The notes beneath the pieces are model-generated. The model had not been told where the DNA came from. It saw nothing but the letters and a program-made list of their open reading frames with translations, and did not search any database. Of a stretch of 64,000 nucleotides of DNA, positions 10,636 through 18,829 are shown piece by piece (positions within the stretch are counted from its first letter, which is position 1; every line of letters begins with the position of its first letter). The translations under genes were made by a program, and so were the position numbers. This DNA comes from Sphingobacterium siyangense (GTDB lineage: Bacteria; Bacteroidota; Bacteroidia; Sphingobacteriales; Sphingobacteriaceae): contig NZ_VLKR01000001.1 of the NCBI RefSeq assembly GCF_007830445.1, positions 372,001-436,000 of the forward strand, read 5' to 3'.

Positions 10636-10965
10636 ATGGGACTTACTAAGACAGAAATATTCACAGAAGAGCAGAATCAGCTCGCTACAATGCTCAAAGC
10701 GTTGGGCCATCCTGCTCGTATTGCGATCCTTCAATCTATCATCCGTGCAAATTCGTGTATCTGTGGTGATCTGGTTGAGGAACTAGGATTGGCACAGCCA
10801 ACAATTTCCCAGCACCTTAAAGAATTGAAGAATGCGGGTATTATCCAGGGCACCATTGAAGGTGTACGGGTATGCTATTGCATTGAACCTAAAGCCTGGA
10901 AATTATTGAAAACAAACCTGGCAGCTTTCTTTGACTCTTATAAAGAGAACACAAACTGTTGCTAA
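10636..10965 (+). CDS. arsR: ArsR family metalloregulator
   Basis: Arsenite/antimonite-responsive repressor heading the ars operon. 109 residues. The winged helix spans about 13-90 (LKALGHPARIAILQSI; recognition helix LAQPTISQHLKELKNAGII). Cys41 and Cys43 (CIC) lie just before the recognition helix where classical ArsR binds As(III); Cys80, Cys82 and a C-terminal CysCys may contribute. The start is ATG 10636. Its own promoter is covered by a repeated motif also found before the next gene, consistent with autoregulation. Confidence 0.92.
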   Translation: MGLTKTEIFTEEQNQLATMLKALGHPARIAILQSIIRANSCICGDLVEELGLAQPTISQHLKELKNAGIIQGTIEGVRVCYCIEPKAWKLLKTNLAAFFDSYKENTNCC

Positions 10966-10978
10966 AAAATTTACATCA

Positions 10979-10999
10979 ATTAATCGTTAAATTGCAATA
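10979..10999 (+). promoter_or_regulatory. Candidate ArsR operator, copy 3, before the DUF6428-like gene
   Basis: Same 21-bp motif as 10610-10630 (19 of 21 bases), placed 4 bp before ATG 11004. It implies a second ArsR-controlled start inside the operon with a very short leader. Confidence 0.6.
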
Positions 11000-11003
11000 T
11001 AAC

Positions 11004-11573
11004 ATGAACAACTCCGCATTTATCAACTGGGAAACGTTTAAAACGCAGCTCCAGCAAAACCCGAATCAAATTTTACAATTTGAATATGCAGAAGGTAAAT
11101 GGGTAGATCCCTCCTACCATATTACAGAAATCAAACAGGCTCCGATCATATCCGTCGATTGTGGTGGCGTAATGAACTCCTGGACTGAAATCATTGTCCA
11201 ACTATGGGAACCAAGGGAAACAGAAGAAGGCCGTGCAATGCAAGCAAGTAAAGCGATGTCTATCGTGGATATCGTTGAAAAGAAATTGCCGCTTAATCCC
11301 AATGCTATTGTAAAAATTGAATTTGGCAACTCGCAGTTCGATACACGCCAAATGTATCCGGGTAATTTTACCGTGTCCGGACAAGATTTAATCGTTAACC
11401 TTACTCCAGATTATACCCAGTGCAAAGCCATTAACCGTGGAGGAAGCTGTGGCAACACGTCAGCTGGAGAAGAATGCTGCGCACCCGTTGCTAAAGCCGA
11501 ACCTGTAAAGCTGGAAATGGTTAATCTGGCTGCTGATGGCCCCGTTTGTAAACCTGGTGGCGGCTGCTGCTAA
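11004..11573 (+). CDS. DUF6428-like cysteine-rich protein of the ars operon
   Basis: 189 residues, no signal peptide. Residues 1-140 form a globular domain (INWETFKTQLQQNPNQILQF; IISVDCGGVMNSWTEIIVQL) resembling DUF6428 proteins seen next to arsR in Bacteroidota. The tail is Cys-rich: GGSCGNT, EECCAPV and the terminal GGGCC, seven Cys in the last 45 residues, which suggests binding of thiophilic ions. A longer reading frame starts at TTG 10959, but ATG 11004 is chosen because the longer form would overlap the operator. Function unknown; arsenic handling is inferred from context. Confidence 0.8.
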   Translation: MNNSAFINWETFKTQLQQNPNQILQFEYAEGKWVDPSYHITEIKQAPIISVDCGGVMNSWTEIIVQLWEPRETEEGRAMQASKAMSIVDIVEKKLPLNPNAIVKIEFGNSQFDTRQMYPGNFTVSGQDLIVNLTPDYTQCKAINRGGSCGNTSAGEECCAPVAKAEPVKLEMVNLAADGPVCKPGGGCC

Positions 11574-11588
11574 TCAAAACATTAAAAA

Positions 11589-12008
11589 ATGGAAAAAATA
11601 TTGGTACTCTGCACCGGCAACAGTTGCCGCAGCCAAATTGCAGAAGGATTTTTAAGACATTTCGCAGGTAGCCGAGCCGAGGTTTATAGCGCCGGTATAG
11701 AAACGCATGGCGTTAACCCTAAAGCCATTCAGGTTATGGCTGAAGCCGGCATTGATATCTCATCCCACACCTCTAATCATGTCAATGAGTATGCGGCAAT
11801 AGACTTTGACTATGTAATTACGGTCTGTGATAATGCCAAAGAGAGTTGTCCATATTTTCCTTCAAGGGCTAAAAAACTACATTACAATTTCCCAGACCCG
11901 GCAAAAGCTACCGGGACGGAGGAAGAAGTTATGAATGAATTCAGAAGGGTACGTGATCTTATCAAAACATACAGTGCTGAATTTGTAGCGGAAAATCTCG
12001 ATAAATAA
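11589..12008 (+). CDS. arsC: Arsenate reductase, thioredoxin-coupled (LMW-PTP fold)
   Basis: Reduces arsenate to arsenite in the cytosol so that Acr3 can export it. 139 residues. The P-loop CTGNSCRS gives nucleophile Cys8 and Arg14; Cys80 (ITVCDN) and Cys87 (ESCPYF) form the relay pair. The spacing matches the Cys10/82/89 triad of the pI258-type thioredoxin-dependent enzyme. Acid residue Asp103 lies in NFPDPA. It starts 15 bp after the DUF6428-like gene and is 22 bp before acr3. Confidence 0.94.
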   Translation: MEKILVLCTGNSCRSQIAEGFLRHFAGSRAEVYSAGIETHGVNPKAIQVMAEAGIDISSHTSNHVNEYAAIDFDYVITVCDNAKESCPYFPSRAKKLHYNFPDPAKATGTEEEVMNEFRRVRDLIKTYSAEFVAENLDK

Positions 12009-12030
12009 ACATACCCACTAACAAAAAAAT

Positions 12031-13134
12031 ATGTCAGCCAACAACTGCGCCCCAGCACATGAAAGGAAAAAACTGAGTTTCCTCGACCGATACCTTACCT
12101 TATGGATTTTCCTGGCGATGGCAATCGGAGTATCTATTGGATTCCTTTTCCCGTCTTCATCTGATTTTATCAATTCTTTCTCGAGCGGCACCACCAATAT
12201 TCCACTTGCCATTGGCCTGATCCTGATGATGTATCCACCACTTGCCAAGGTGAAATATGAAAATATGGGCAACGTATTTAAGGACACAAAGATACTGGGG
12301 ACTTCCCTACTCCTGAACTGGATCATAGGGCCTATTTTAATGTTTATCCTGGCGATTGTATTTCTTCGGGGCTATCCCGAATATATGATCGGCCTTATTC
12401 TTATCGGGCTAGCCCGCTGCATTGCAATGGTCGTTGTATGGAATGAGCTAGCGGAAGGAAACCGCGAGTATGCTGCAGGACTCATCGCCCTCAATAGCAT
12501 TTTTCAGGTTTTATTGTACAGTGTCTATGCTTATATCTTTATCACCGTTCTGCCTCAAGTATTTGGGATGAAAGGTCTTGATGTCAATATTTCGATCGGT
12601 CAGATTGCGGAAAGTGTCGGAATTTATTTGGGTATTCCCTTTGCAATGGGCATAATCAGCCGTTATGGCCTGATTAAGTTAAATGGAGAAGAATGGTTCC
12701 AAAGCAAATTTGTGCCGCTGATCTCTCCCATCACCTTAATCGCATTATTATTTACAATTGTAGTCATGTTCAGCCTGAAAGGTGAACTGATCGTTCAGAT
12801 TCCTATGGACGTTGTCAGAATTGCGGGTCCTTTGGTGATCTATTTTGCCATTATGTTCCTGGTGAGCTTTTTTATCGGTAAACGAATGGGCGCAGATTAT
12901 TCCAAAAATGCAGCCATTTCCTTTACAGCTTCTGGTAATAATTTTGAGTTAGCTATTGCAGTTGCTATTGGCGTCTTCGGCATCAACAGTGGCCAGGCAT
13001 TTGCCGGCGTCATCGGTCCGCTCGTGGAAGTACCCGCATTGATTGCCTTAGTCAATGTAGCTTTCTGGTTAAGAAAGAAATATTACAAAGGCCAGGTGGT
13101 AGCCCAAGAAAATTATTTATTCCCGGAAAATTGA
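12031..13134 (+). CDS. acr3: Arsenite efflux transporter Acr3 family
   Basis: Inner-membrane As(III) exporter, ten predicted membrane segments, 367 residues. The family motif [13 protein letters not shown] holds the essential Cys130 in TM4. Also present: [21 protein letters not shown] and the C-terminal [14 protein letters not shown] plus [13 protein letters not shown]. Fourth gene of the ars operon after arsC. This is the ACR3 family, not the ArsB family. Confidence 0.95.
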   Translation: MSANNCAPAHERKKLSFLDRYLTLWIFLAMAIGVSIGFLFPSSSDFINSFSSGTTNIPLAIGLILMMYPPLAKVKYENMGNVFKDTKILGTSLLLNWIIGPILMFILAIVFLRGYPEYMIGLILIGLARCIAMVVVWNELAEGNREYAAGLIALNSIFQVLLYSVYAYIFITVLPQVFGMKGLDVNISIGQIAESVGIYLGIPFAMGIISRYGLIKLNGEEWFQSKFVPLISPITLIALLFTIVVMFSLKGELIVQIPMDVVRIAGPLVIYFAIMFLVSFFIGKRMGADYSKNAAISFTASGNNFELAIAVAIGVFGINSGQAFAGVIGPLVEVPALIALVNVAFWLRKKYYKGQVVAQENYLFPEN

Positions 13135-13147
13135 TAAATTAGTTGAT

Positions 13148-14056
13148 ATGTTCCATTCAGCTCATTCTCGCAGGCACTGGCCTACACTCTTGCTGTCCGT
13201 ACTCTTCTCCTTAAATGGCTTAGATCTCAGCGCACAGTTGTTTCATCAGGACAGCCTAAAATTAATAGCCCGACAGTTTGCCTTTACCGAAGGGCCGGCA
13301 GTGGACAAGGCCGGGGACATCTATTTTACCGACCAGCCCAATAACAAAATCTGGAAATATAGCACCAAAGGGCAACTTTCGCTTTTTAAAGATTCTGCAG
13401 GCCGCGCAAATGGATTGTACTTTAACCATCAGGGTCAGCTCCTTGCCTGTGCCGACGAAAAGAACGAAATCTGGTCAATCAGCAAAGATGGTCAGGTTAC
13501 CGTCCTGCTGACAGCTATCGACGGAAGGAAACTGAATGGTCCAAATGACCTTTGGGCAGACAAGAAAGGTGGCATCTACTTTACAGACCCCTTTTATCTG
13601 CGCGATTATTGGACCCGGAAAAAGCCAGAAATAGCGGGGCAAAAAGTCTACTACCTTCCGCCAGGAAAAGCGAAAAAACCCATCGTAGTAGCTGATGATG
13701 TAAGCAAACCGAACGGCATTGTCGGCTCGCCCGATGGAAGATACCTCTATGTCGCAGATATCGAACGGAATAAAACGTACAGGTACACCATTGAATCTGA
13801 CGGCAAGCTCAGCGGACAGACAGCGCTTATCGATCAGGGATCTGACGGGATGACATTGGACCATCACGGAAATATTTATCTGACAGGCAAAGGCGTTTTT
13901 ATTTATAGTCCGAAAGGCCTGCTGATCGGCCATATTGAAGTAAATGAACCATGGACATCCAATGTCTGTTTTGGAGGTAAAGATCGTACGGTTTTATTTA
14001 TCACCGCTTCAACAGCCATCTATAGGATCCCCATGCATACCCAGGGAGTGGATTAA
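13148..14056 (+). CDS. SMP-30/gluconolactonase/LRE-like exported protein
   Basis: Predicted periplasmic six-bladed beta-propeller of the SMP-30 (gluconolactonase-like lactonase) family, 302 residues. Signal peptide at about 1-29 (LLLSVLFSLNGLDLSAQ). Propeller motifs: FAFTEGPAVDKAGDIYFTDQ (metal Glu in the TEGP motif), NGPNDLWADKKGGIYFTDP, SKPNGIVGSPDGRYLYVAD and DGMTLDHHGNIYLT. It begins 13 bp after acr3 and so is probably cotranscribed, though its link to arsenic is unclear; it could be a rider gene. Substrate unknown. Confidence 0.85.
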   Translation: MFHSAHSRRHWPTLLLSVLFSLNGLDLSAQLFHQDSLKLIARQFAFTEGPAVDKAGDIYFTDQPNNKIWKYSTKGQLSLFKDSAGRANGLYFNHQGQLLACADEKNEIWSISKDGQVTVLLTAIDGRKLNGPNDLWADKKGGIYFTDPFYLRDYWTRKKPEIAGQKVYYLPPGKAKKPIVVADDVSKPNGIVGSPDGRYLYVADIERNKTYRYTIESDGKLSGQTALIDQGSDGMTLDHHGNIYLTGKGVFIYSPKGLLIGHIEVNEPWTSNVCFGGKDRTVLFITASTAIYRIPMHTQGVD

Positions 14057-14220
14057 TACCAAAGAAAGAAAAAAACAATCACCTGATATTTCGTAACTTG
14101 CCATACACCGCAGCATTTTAAAATGGACTGTTTCCAATGTTATTTTTTTCAATTATCAGCACAGATGTCCCCTTTTGTAATGCTCGATCGTTTGATGGTA
14201 AATACTAAAATTTAAAAACG

Positions 14221-14559
14221 ATGAAAGAATTTATGCTAATCTTCAGACTAAAGGCCAGCGCTGATTTCAAGCCTTCTCCAGCACAAATGCAGGAGCGTAT
14301 GAACTGGCTGGCCAGTATCGCTGCTCAGGAAAAATTGGTGGATAAGGGAAAAACACTTTTACCGACGATCGACAGTGGACGACATATATCCGCTGATCAA
14401 GTAGTTACCGACGGCCCCTTTACCGAATTAAAGGAATACGTCAGTGGCTTTATTGTGGTGCGGACCGAAAACATTGATGAAGCTGTAGAAATTGCCAAAC
14501 AGAATCCAATATTTAAAATTGGAGGAAGTATTGAAGTGCGTGAGCTCCTAAAATCCTAA
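14221..14559 (+). CDS. YciI/DGPF-domain protein
   Basis: 112 residues, a ferredoxin-like YCII fold with the hallmark DGPFTELKEYVSGFIVV (about 61-77). Function is unsettled in the family, but such proteins are habitually encoded beside ECF42-type sigma factors, as here, where the sigma gene starts 5 bp later. No export signal. A role as input or target of the sigma factor is inference from context. Confidence 0.85.
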   Translation: MKEFMLIFRLKASADFKPSPAQMQERMNWLASIAAQEKLVDKGKTLLPTIDSGRHISADQVVTDGPFTELKEYVSGFIVVRTENIDEAVEIAKQNPIFKIGGSIEVRELLKS

Positions 14560-14564
14560 TTCCG

Positions 14565-15800
14565 TTGGAAAAGCCTACATCAACAGCTGAGTTGATACCA
14601 GGTCTGTTTCGCGACCTATATTCCAAAATGACGGCTGTATTATGCCGTCATTTTGGATTGTCCGACATCCAGCTTGCGGAAGATATTGCGAGCGATACAT
14701 TTTTAAAAGCTTCGGAAGTCTGGCCGATTACCGGCATCCCAGCAAACCCACAGGCCTGGCTCTACACTGTCGCCAAAAACAAGGTAAAAGATTACTTTAA
14801 ACATAAGGCTGTCTTTGAACTTAAAGTCAAAGACAATATCTTAAAGGAACTGAATAAAAAGACGCTGCCAGACGACATAGACCAACGTACCATTAGCGAC
14901 AGCCAATTGGCGATGCTATTTGCCATCTGTGACCCGATAATACCCATAGCGGGACAGATTAGTTTAGCATTGCAGATCTTATGCGGATTTAGTATCCTAG
15001 AGGTCGCCCAGGCGCTGCTCACAAATAAAGAAACCATTAAGAAGCGCATATTTAGAGCAAAAACAGCCTTAAGGGATAGCAAATTTGAACTAAAAGAATT
15101 ATCCGATAGCCAAATAAGCGCTCGCCTAGCCGCAGTATTGAAAACGATATATCTTCTTTTCAACGAAGGATATTATGCTCAACATGAAAATCACATCATT
15201 CGAAAAGAACTATGCATGGAGGCCATACGATTAGCTCTCCTATTGACAGCACATGAAACAACCAACCTGCCACAGACCAACGCTTTAATAGCGTTGATGT
15301 GTTACCAAAGCTCGCGGCTTGATGCCCGAATGGATAAGGATGGGGCAATCGTACTTTTTGAACAACAGGATGTGCAACAATGGGATAGCGATATGATCGA
15401 TCAAGGTAATTTCTATATGGTACAGGCGACCGATACGCAGGAAACCTCCAAATACCATATCGAAGCAGCCATCGCTTATTGGCACACCGTGGTGGATAAC
15501 CAATCGAAATGGGAATACATTTTAAAATTTTATAATCAGTTGATTCTGATCGAATACTCGCCTGTGACGGCCCTCAACCGGGCATTTGCCTATGCCAAGG
15601 TCTATGGGGCGGAGGCGGGTATCGAGGAAACAAAAAAGCTTAATCTCATTAAAATGTCCCATTATTTTGGATTACTGGGCTACCTCTATCGGGATCTTGA
15701 CCAAGCCGAAGCAATTGATAACTACACTAAAGCGCTGAATTTAGCTTCTTCATTAACTGAACAGGATGTTTACCAAAAACAAATCCTTGCAATCCGGTGA
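14565..15800 (+). CDS. ECF RNA polymerase sigma factor, ECF42-like with helical C-terminal extension
   Basis: 411 residues, about twice a minimal ECF factor. Sigma region 2 at about 12-75 (AVLCRHFGLSDIQLAEDIAS; PQAWLYTVAKNKVKDYFKHK), region 4 at about 120-175 (LQILCGFSILEVAQALLTNK; IKKRIFRAKTALR), then about 230 residues of DUF6596/TPR-like helices (LLFNEGYYA; VTALNRAFAYAKVYGAEAGI). This matches ECF42, whose extension replaces an anti-sigma partner. The start is TTG 14565; a TGA lies 22 bp upstream in frame and the next ATG (14628) would cut into region 2. Coupled to the upstream DGPF gene. Confidence 0.87.
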   Translation: MEKPTSTAELIPGLFRDLYSKMTAVLCRHFGLSDIQLAEDIASDTFLKASEVWPITGIPANPQAWLYTVAKNKVKDYFKHKAVFELKVKDNILKELNKKTLPDDIDQRTISDSQLAMLFAICDPIIPIAGQISLALQILCGFSILEVAQALLTNKETIKKRIFRAKTALRDSKFELKELSDSQISARLAAVLKTIYLLFNEGYYAQHENHIIRKELCMEAIRLALLLTAHETTNLPQTNALIALMCYQSSRLDARMDKDGAIVLFEQQDVQQWDSDMIDQGNFYMVQATDTQETSKYHIEAAIAYWHTVVDNQSKWEYILKFYNQLILIEYSPVTALNRAFAYAKVYGAEAGIEETKKLNLIKMSHYFGLLGYLYRDLDQAEAIDNYTKALNLASSLTEQDVYQKQILAIR

Positions 15801-15810
15801 TAATCGATAC

Positions 15811-15840
15811 CAGATCCCAAAGCAAAAGACTTGGGATCTG
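15811..15840. terminator. Intergenic hairpin between convergent sigma and azoR genes
   Basis: Perfect 10-bp stem CAGATCCCAA (15811-15820) with TTGGGATCTG (15831-15840) and a 10-nt loop, 10 bp after the sigma stop. There is no T run, so it may act as an mRNA 3' stabiliser rather than an intrinsic terminator. Confidence 0.5.
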
Positions 15841-15888
15841 GGCTAAAAACAACGGTTAAGGTATCAGCTTTATTCCCTTGTTTTGACC

Positions 15889-16485
15889 TTAGTGTGGAAA
15901 GTCAGCCAATATCGCGTTGTAATCGGGTGAAAAATTAGGGAAGGCCGTACCTTCTATCCGATAAGTCTGGATTTTCGTTATCCCAACATATGTTCGGAAG
16001 ACAGCAGTTAAATAATCCGCGATGTAGTCTTGTACCGGCGATGAACTTTGCGTTCCACCGGAAGCAATAGCCAAATAGACATCTTTATCCGCGATAAGTC
16101 CAACACGATTACCCGTGCCATCATACGTATAGGTAACACCAAAACGAACCAGTTGATCGATCCATGCTTTAAGGTGCGCAGAAATGCCGAAATTATGCAT
16201 TGGCGTACTGATGACGAGCATGTCTGCCGCATTAATTCGCTCAATTAAATCATTCGCATAGGCCAATGACTTAATCGAACAATAATCTGGCGTATCTACT
16301 GGAGTATAAAATCCCTGAACCATCTCATGGGTATACAAAGGCGGAGGTGTATCAACCAGATCCCATGTGATCACGGAGATTGAGCCGTATTTTTTTCTGA
16401 TACGATCGATAATTTCTTTGCCCAAATTTGTGCTATAGGAGCTGTCTGCTCTTGCACTTGATGTAATGTGTAAAATGGTCTTCAT
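15889..16485 (-). CDS. azoR: FMN-dependent NADH:azoreductase / quinone reductase
   Basis: Flavodoxin-fold homodimeric reductase using NADH and FMN to reduce quinones and azo compounds; cytosolic. 198 residues. FMN phosphate loop SSARADSSYSTNLG (9-22), SNFG-type MHNFGISAHLKAWIDQLVRFGVTY (about 97-120), and the SGGT loop (143-146, ASGGTQ). Normal length. Monocistronic by position, converging on the sigma gene. No regulator is adjacent. Confidence 0.92.
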   Translation of the reverse strand: MKTILHITSSARADSSYSTNLGKEIIDRIRKKYGSISVITWDLVDTPPPLYTHEMVQGFYTPVDTPDYCSIKSLAYANDLIERINAADMLVISTPMHNFGISAHLKAWIDQLVRFGVTYTYDGTGNRVGLIADKDVYLAIASGGTQSSSPVQDYIADYLTAVFRTYVGITKIQTYRIEGTAFPNFSPDYNAILADFPH

Positions 16486-16626
16486 TCGTTTTAACTATTT
16501 TACGACTTAACGACCAAGAAAAACAAAAGGGGACACTCCATTCTTCGAAATAACACCCAATCCGAACATCACTCTCGTTCCGATTACCCAATTCAACCTT
16601 AACGATGTACCAATCGCGCTCTCTTC

Positions 16627-17580
16627 TTACATTCCATTATCCGCACTTACCTGTGCCTTATAGCGATCAATCTTTTGGTAAACTTTGTTAAAAAACATTT
16701 TCTTGTCCCGTGTTCCGGCCGTATTTAACAACCTGGAATTTTTGAGCTGATGCTGATAGAAATTGAAAGCGTGTCGACAGCTGTCTTTATCATTGGTAAT
16801 GAAATAGCCCAGCATCGTATGCGGAACGAATAATGACTTTCTGTCGTTATTTCCAACAAGGACATTATTGTTTAAAATCAATAGCTCATGGTAGTACAGC
16901 TGGTACTGGTCATTGTTTGGCACACAACTTTTCTCCAGTGAAAACAGCAGTTCTTTAAGCTGCTCACAGAGCATCTTTCCGTTTTCGGCGGTCAGTAAGC
17001 CGGCCTGGGAAAAATAGATGATCTGCTGGAGTGTACTGTTAATTGTGGTATCATTCCAGATCTCTTTCACCCGGATGGACGAATAATAATCGTAAAGCTT
17101 CTGCCCCCTACTATCGATGGGTGTTTTCGACAAAAAAGATTCGAAAGACAACTCCAAACCGTCTGGACTCAATAAATTGAGCCATACATATTTTTTGAAT
17201 ATAGACAAAAGCCCTGTATTGATGGTATAAAAGATCGGAATATCCTTTGCCGAGTAATACAGGTAAGTCTGAAGATTGGGTTCAAACTCCGTTAACGATT
17301 TAAACGAATGCTCCAGATAATTTGAAAGATCATTAAAGGACTGGATTTCCGCTGTTTTTTTTACTAAGATGTGATCACTTTGCTGAAATAGCTTATCCAA
17401 AGAAATTGAAAAGCGATTTGCAAGCTGCACCGTCTCTCCTATTGAAAATTTGCTCTTCATTGAAATTCTGCGGTGCGCCGCATCATAACTAATATCAAGC
17501 GCGTCTGCAATCACCTCAATAAGAGATTTCGAGGGATCAATTTTTCGCTGTATTTCCTGAATCAACTTTTCCTGATACAT
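16627..17580 (-). CDS. Helix-turn-helix regulator with uncharacterised C-terminal domain
   Basis: 317 residues. The N-terminal HTH (about 17-65: SLIEVIADALDISYDAAHRR, SIGETVQLANRFSISLDKLF) is XRE-like; the remaining ~240 residues are helical and match no family I can name. It is divergent from the HMG-CoA reductase gene with 126 bp between them, and this space carries two copies of a palindromic motif (17597-17613, 17649-17665). Control of the lipid cluster and of itself is therefore likely but inferred. Confidence 0.75.
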   Translation of the reverse strand: MYQEKLIQEIQRKIDPSKSLIEVIADALDISYDAAHRRISMKSKFSIGETVQLANRFSISLDKLFQQSDHILVKKTAEIQSFNDLSNYLEHSFKSLTEFEPNLQTYLYYSAKDIPIFYTINTGLLSIFKKYVWLNLLSPDGLELSFESFLSKTPIDSRGQKLYDYYSSIRVKEIWNDTTINSTLQQIIYFSQAGLLTAENGKMLCEQLKELLFSLEKSCVPNNDQYQLYYHELLILNNNVLVGNNDRKSLFVPHTMLGYFITNDKDSCRHAFNFYQHQLKNSRLLNTAGTRDKKMFFNKVYQKIDRYKAQVSADNGM

Positions 17581-17596
17581 AAGCCAACTATTTTTT

Positions 17597-17613
17597 TGCG
17601 ATAATCACAAAAA
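17597..17613. promoter_or_regulatory. Palindromic site TGCGATAATCACA, copy 1
   Basis: TGCGATAATCACA fits the symmetric consensus TGYGAT-W-ATCRCA. It lies 17 bp upstream of the HTH gene start and is repeated 52 bp away, about five helical turns. Confidence 0.5.
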
Positions 17614-17648
17614 TAAAAATTTATATTATTGTTTCCCACAATTTTAAC

Positions 17649-17665
17649 TGCGATTATCACAATAA
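17649..17665. promoter_or_regulatory. Palindromic site TGCGATTATCACA, copy 2
   Basis: Second copy of the TGYGAT-W-ATCRCA motif, 42 bp before ATG of the HMG-CoA reductase gene. It is shorter than a CRP site (TGTGA-N6-TCACA) and differs from an FNR site. Confidence 0.5.
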
Positions 17666-17706
17666 CTTTGGAAGACAATACACATTTATTTTATTAAAAG
17701 CCAGCT

Positions 17707-18828
17707 ATGAAAACCGTATTAAATAAACAAGAGGAATTCGCAAGCCGATTCCCGATCTTGACAGACACCCGTCTATCGCCATCGCTCTTCCATGGCAACA
17801 TTGAAAACTTCATCGGCATGAGTCAAATCCCTACAGGGGTCATCAGCCCCCTTAAAGTTCATGGCACTTCAGCCAACGGAAATTACCATATTCCCCTTGC
17901 CACAACTGAGGGTGCATTGGTTGCATCCTATCACCGCGGATCTAAAGCCTGTTTGCTCGCTGGCGGGATTACATCGATCTGTCTGCAAGAAGGGGTTCAG
18001 AGAAGCCCCGTATTCAAATTTGAGAACATCAAGGATTTAAGTCTTTTTGTTTCCTGGTTCCTCGCAGAGAAAGAAAACTTTCAGGAAATCGTCAAACGCA
18101 CAAGCAGATTTGCTAAGTTAACCGATACCCGCATACAGATTGAAGGCAACCATTTAACCATATCCTTTGAATATTTCACTGCCGATGCGGCCGGCCAGAA
18201 TATGGTTACCATCTGCACAGAGGCCATCTGCCGGTTTATGATTGACTCTTGTCCTATTAAGCCAAGTCACTGGTTTATTGAGGGAAACAGCTCGGGAGAC
18301 AAAAAAGCGACCGCCGCGGCTTTCAATCATGTCAGGGGTAAAAAGGTAACAGCTGAAATAACATTACCGGCCAACATCGTGTCCGAAATCCTTAAAACTT
18401 CAGCCGAGCTGATGGATCGCTATTGGCGTACGTCCACCATGGGTGTTATCCAAAGTGGAGCTATAGGTGCACAGGGGCATTATGCCAATGGATTGGCCGC
18501 TTTGTTTTTGGCAACAGGTCAGGATGTCGCCTGTGTCGCCGAAGCGGCAACGGGTATCACGCGAATGGAGCAGAATAAAGACGGATCACTCTATGCAGCC
18601 GTGACTTTACCCAATCTTATTGTCGGCACTATCGGTGGTGGAACAGCACTTCCGACCCAAAGAGAGTGCCTGGAAATGATGGACTGTTATGGCGAAGGGA
18701 AGGCCATAAAATATGCCGAAATAGCTGCAGCCCTTGCACTCGCAGGAGAATTATCTATTGCCGCGGCCCTTTCGGCAGGTCATTTTACACAGGCACATCA
18801 AAAATTAGGCAGAAAAAAATCACTATAA
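17707..18828 (+). CDS. HMG-CoA reductase (class I-like)
   Basis: Predicted to reduce 3-hydroxy-3-methylglutaryl-CoA to mevalonate. 373 residues, catalytic-domain only, no membrane anchor. The full catalytic set is present: Glu68 (TTEGALVAS), Lys199 (SGDKKATAAAFN), Asp273 (ATGQDVACVAEAATG) and His364 (AGHFTQAHQKLGR). Substrate loops ENFIGMSQIPTGV (33-45) and GTIGGGTALPTQRECLEM also match, and the DKK and GQD contexts resemble eukaryotic/archaeal class I enzymes. No other mevalonate-pathway gene is in the window. It leads a four-gene unit with three phospholipid-type enzymes, a context suggesting a specialised lipid rather than bulk isoprenoids. Confidence 0.92.
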   Translation: MKTVLNKQEEFASRFPILTDTRLSPSLFHGNIENFIGMSQIPTGVISPLKVHGTSANGNYHIPLATTEGALVASYHRGSKACLLAGGITSICLQEGVQRSPVFKFENIKDLSLFVSWFLAEKENFQEIVKRTSRFAKLTDTRIQIEGNHLTISFEYFTADAAGQNMVTICTEAICRFMIDSCPIKPSHWFIEGNSSGDKKATAAAFNHVRGKKVTAEITLPANIVSEILKTSAELMDRYWRTSTMGVIQSGAIGAQGHYANGLAALFLATGQDVACVAEAATGITRMEQNKDGSLYAAVTLPNLIVGTIGGGTALPTQRECLEMMDCYGEGKAIKYAEIAAALALAGELSIAAALSAGHFTQAHQKLGRKKSL

Positions 18829-18829
18829 A

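Noticed and set aside
13475-13933. 152-codon minus-strand frame inside the SMP-30 gene
   Set aside because: Shadow of the real gene, with no protein-like composition or homology I recognise.
17597-17665. CRP or FNR sites in the lipid-cluster promoter
   Set aside because: Half-site spacing is too short for CRP (TGTGA-N6-TCACA) and the half-sites are not TTGAT.
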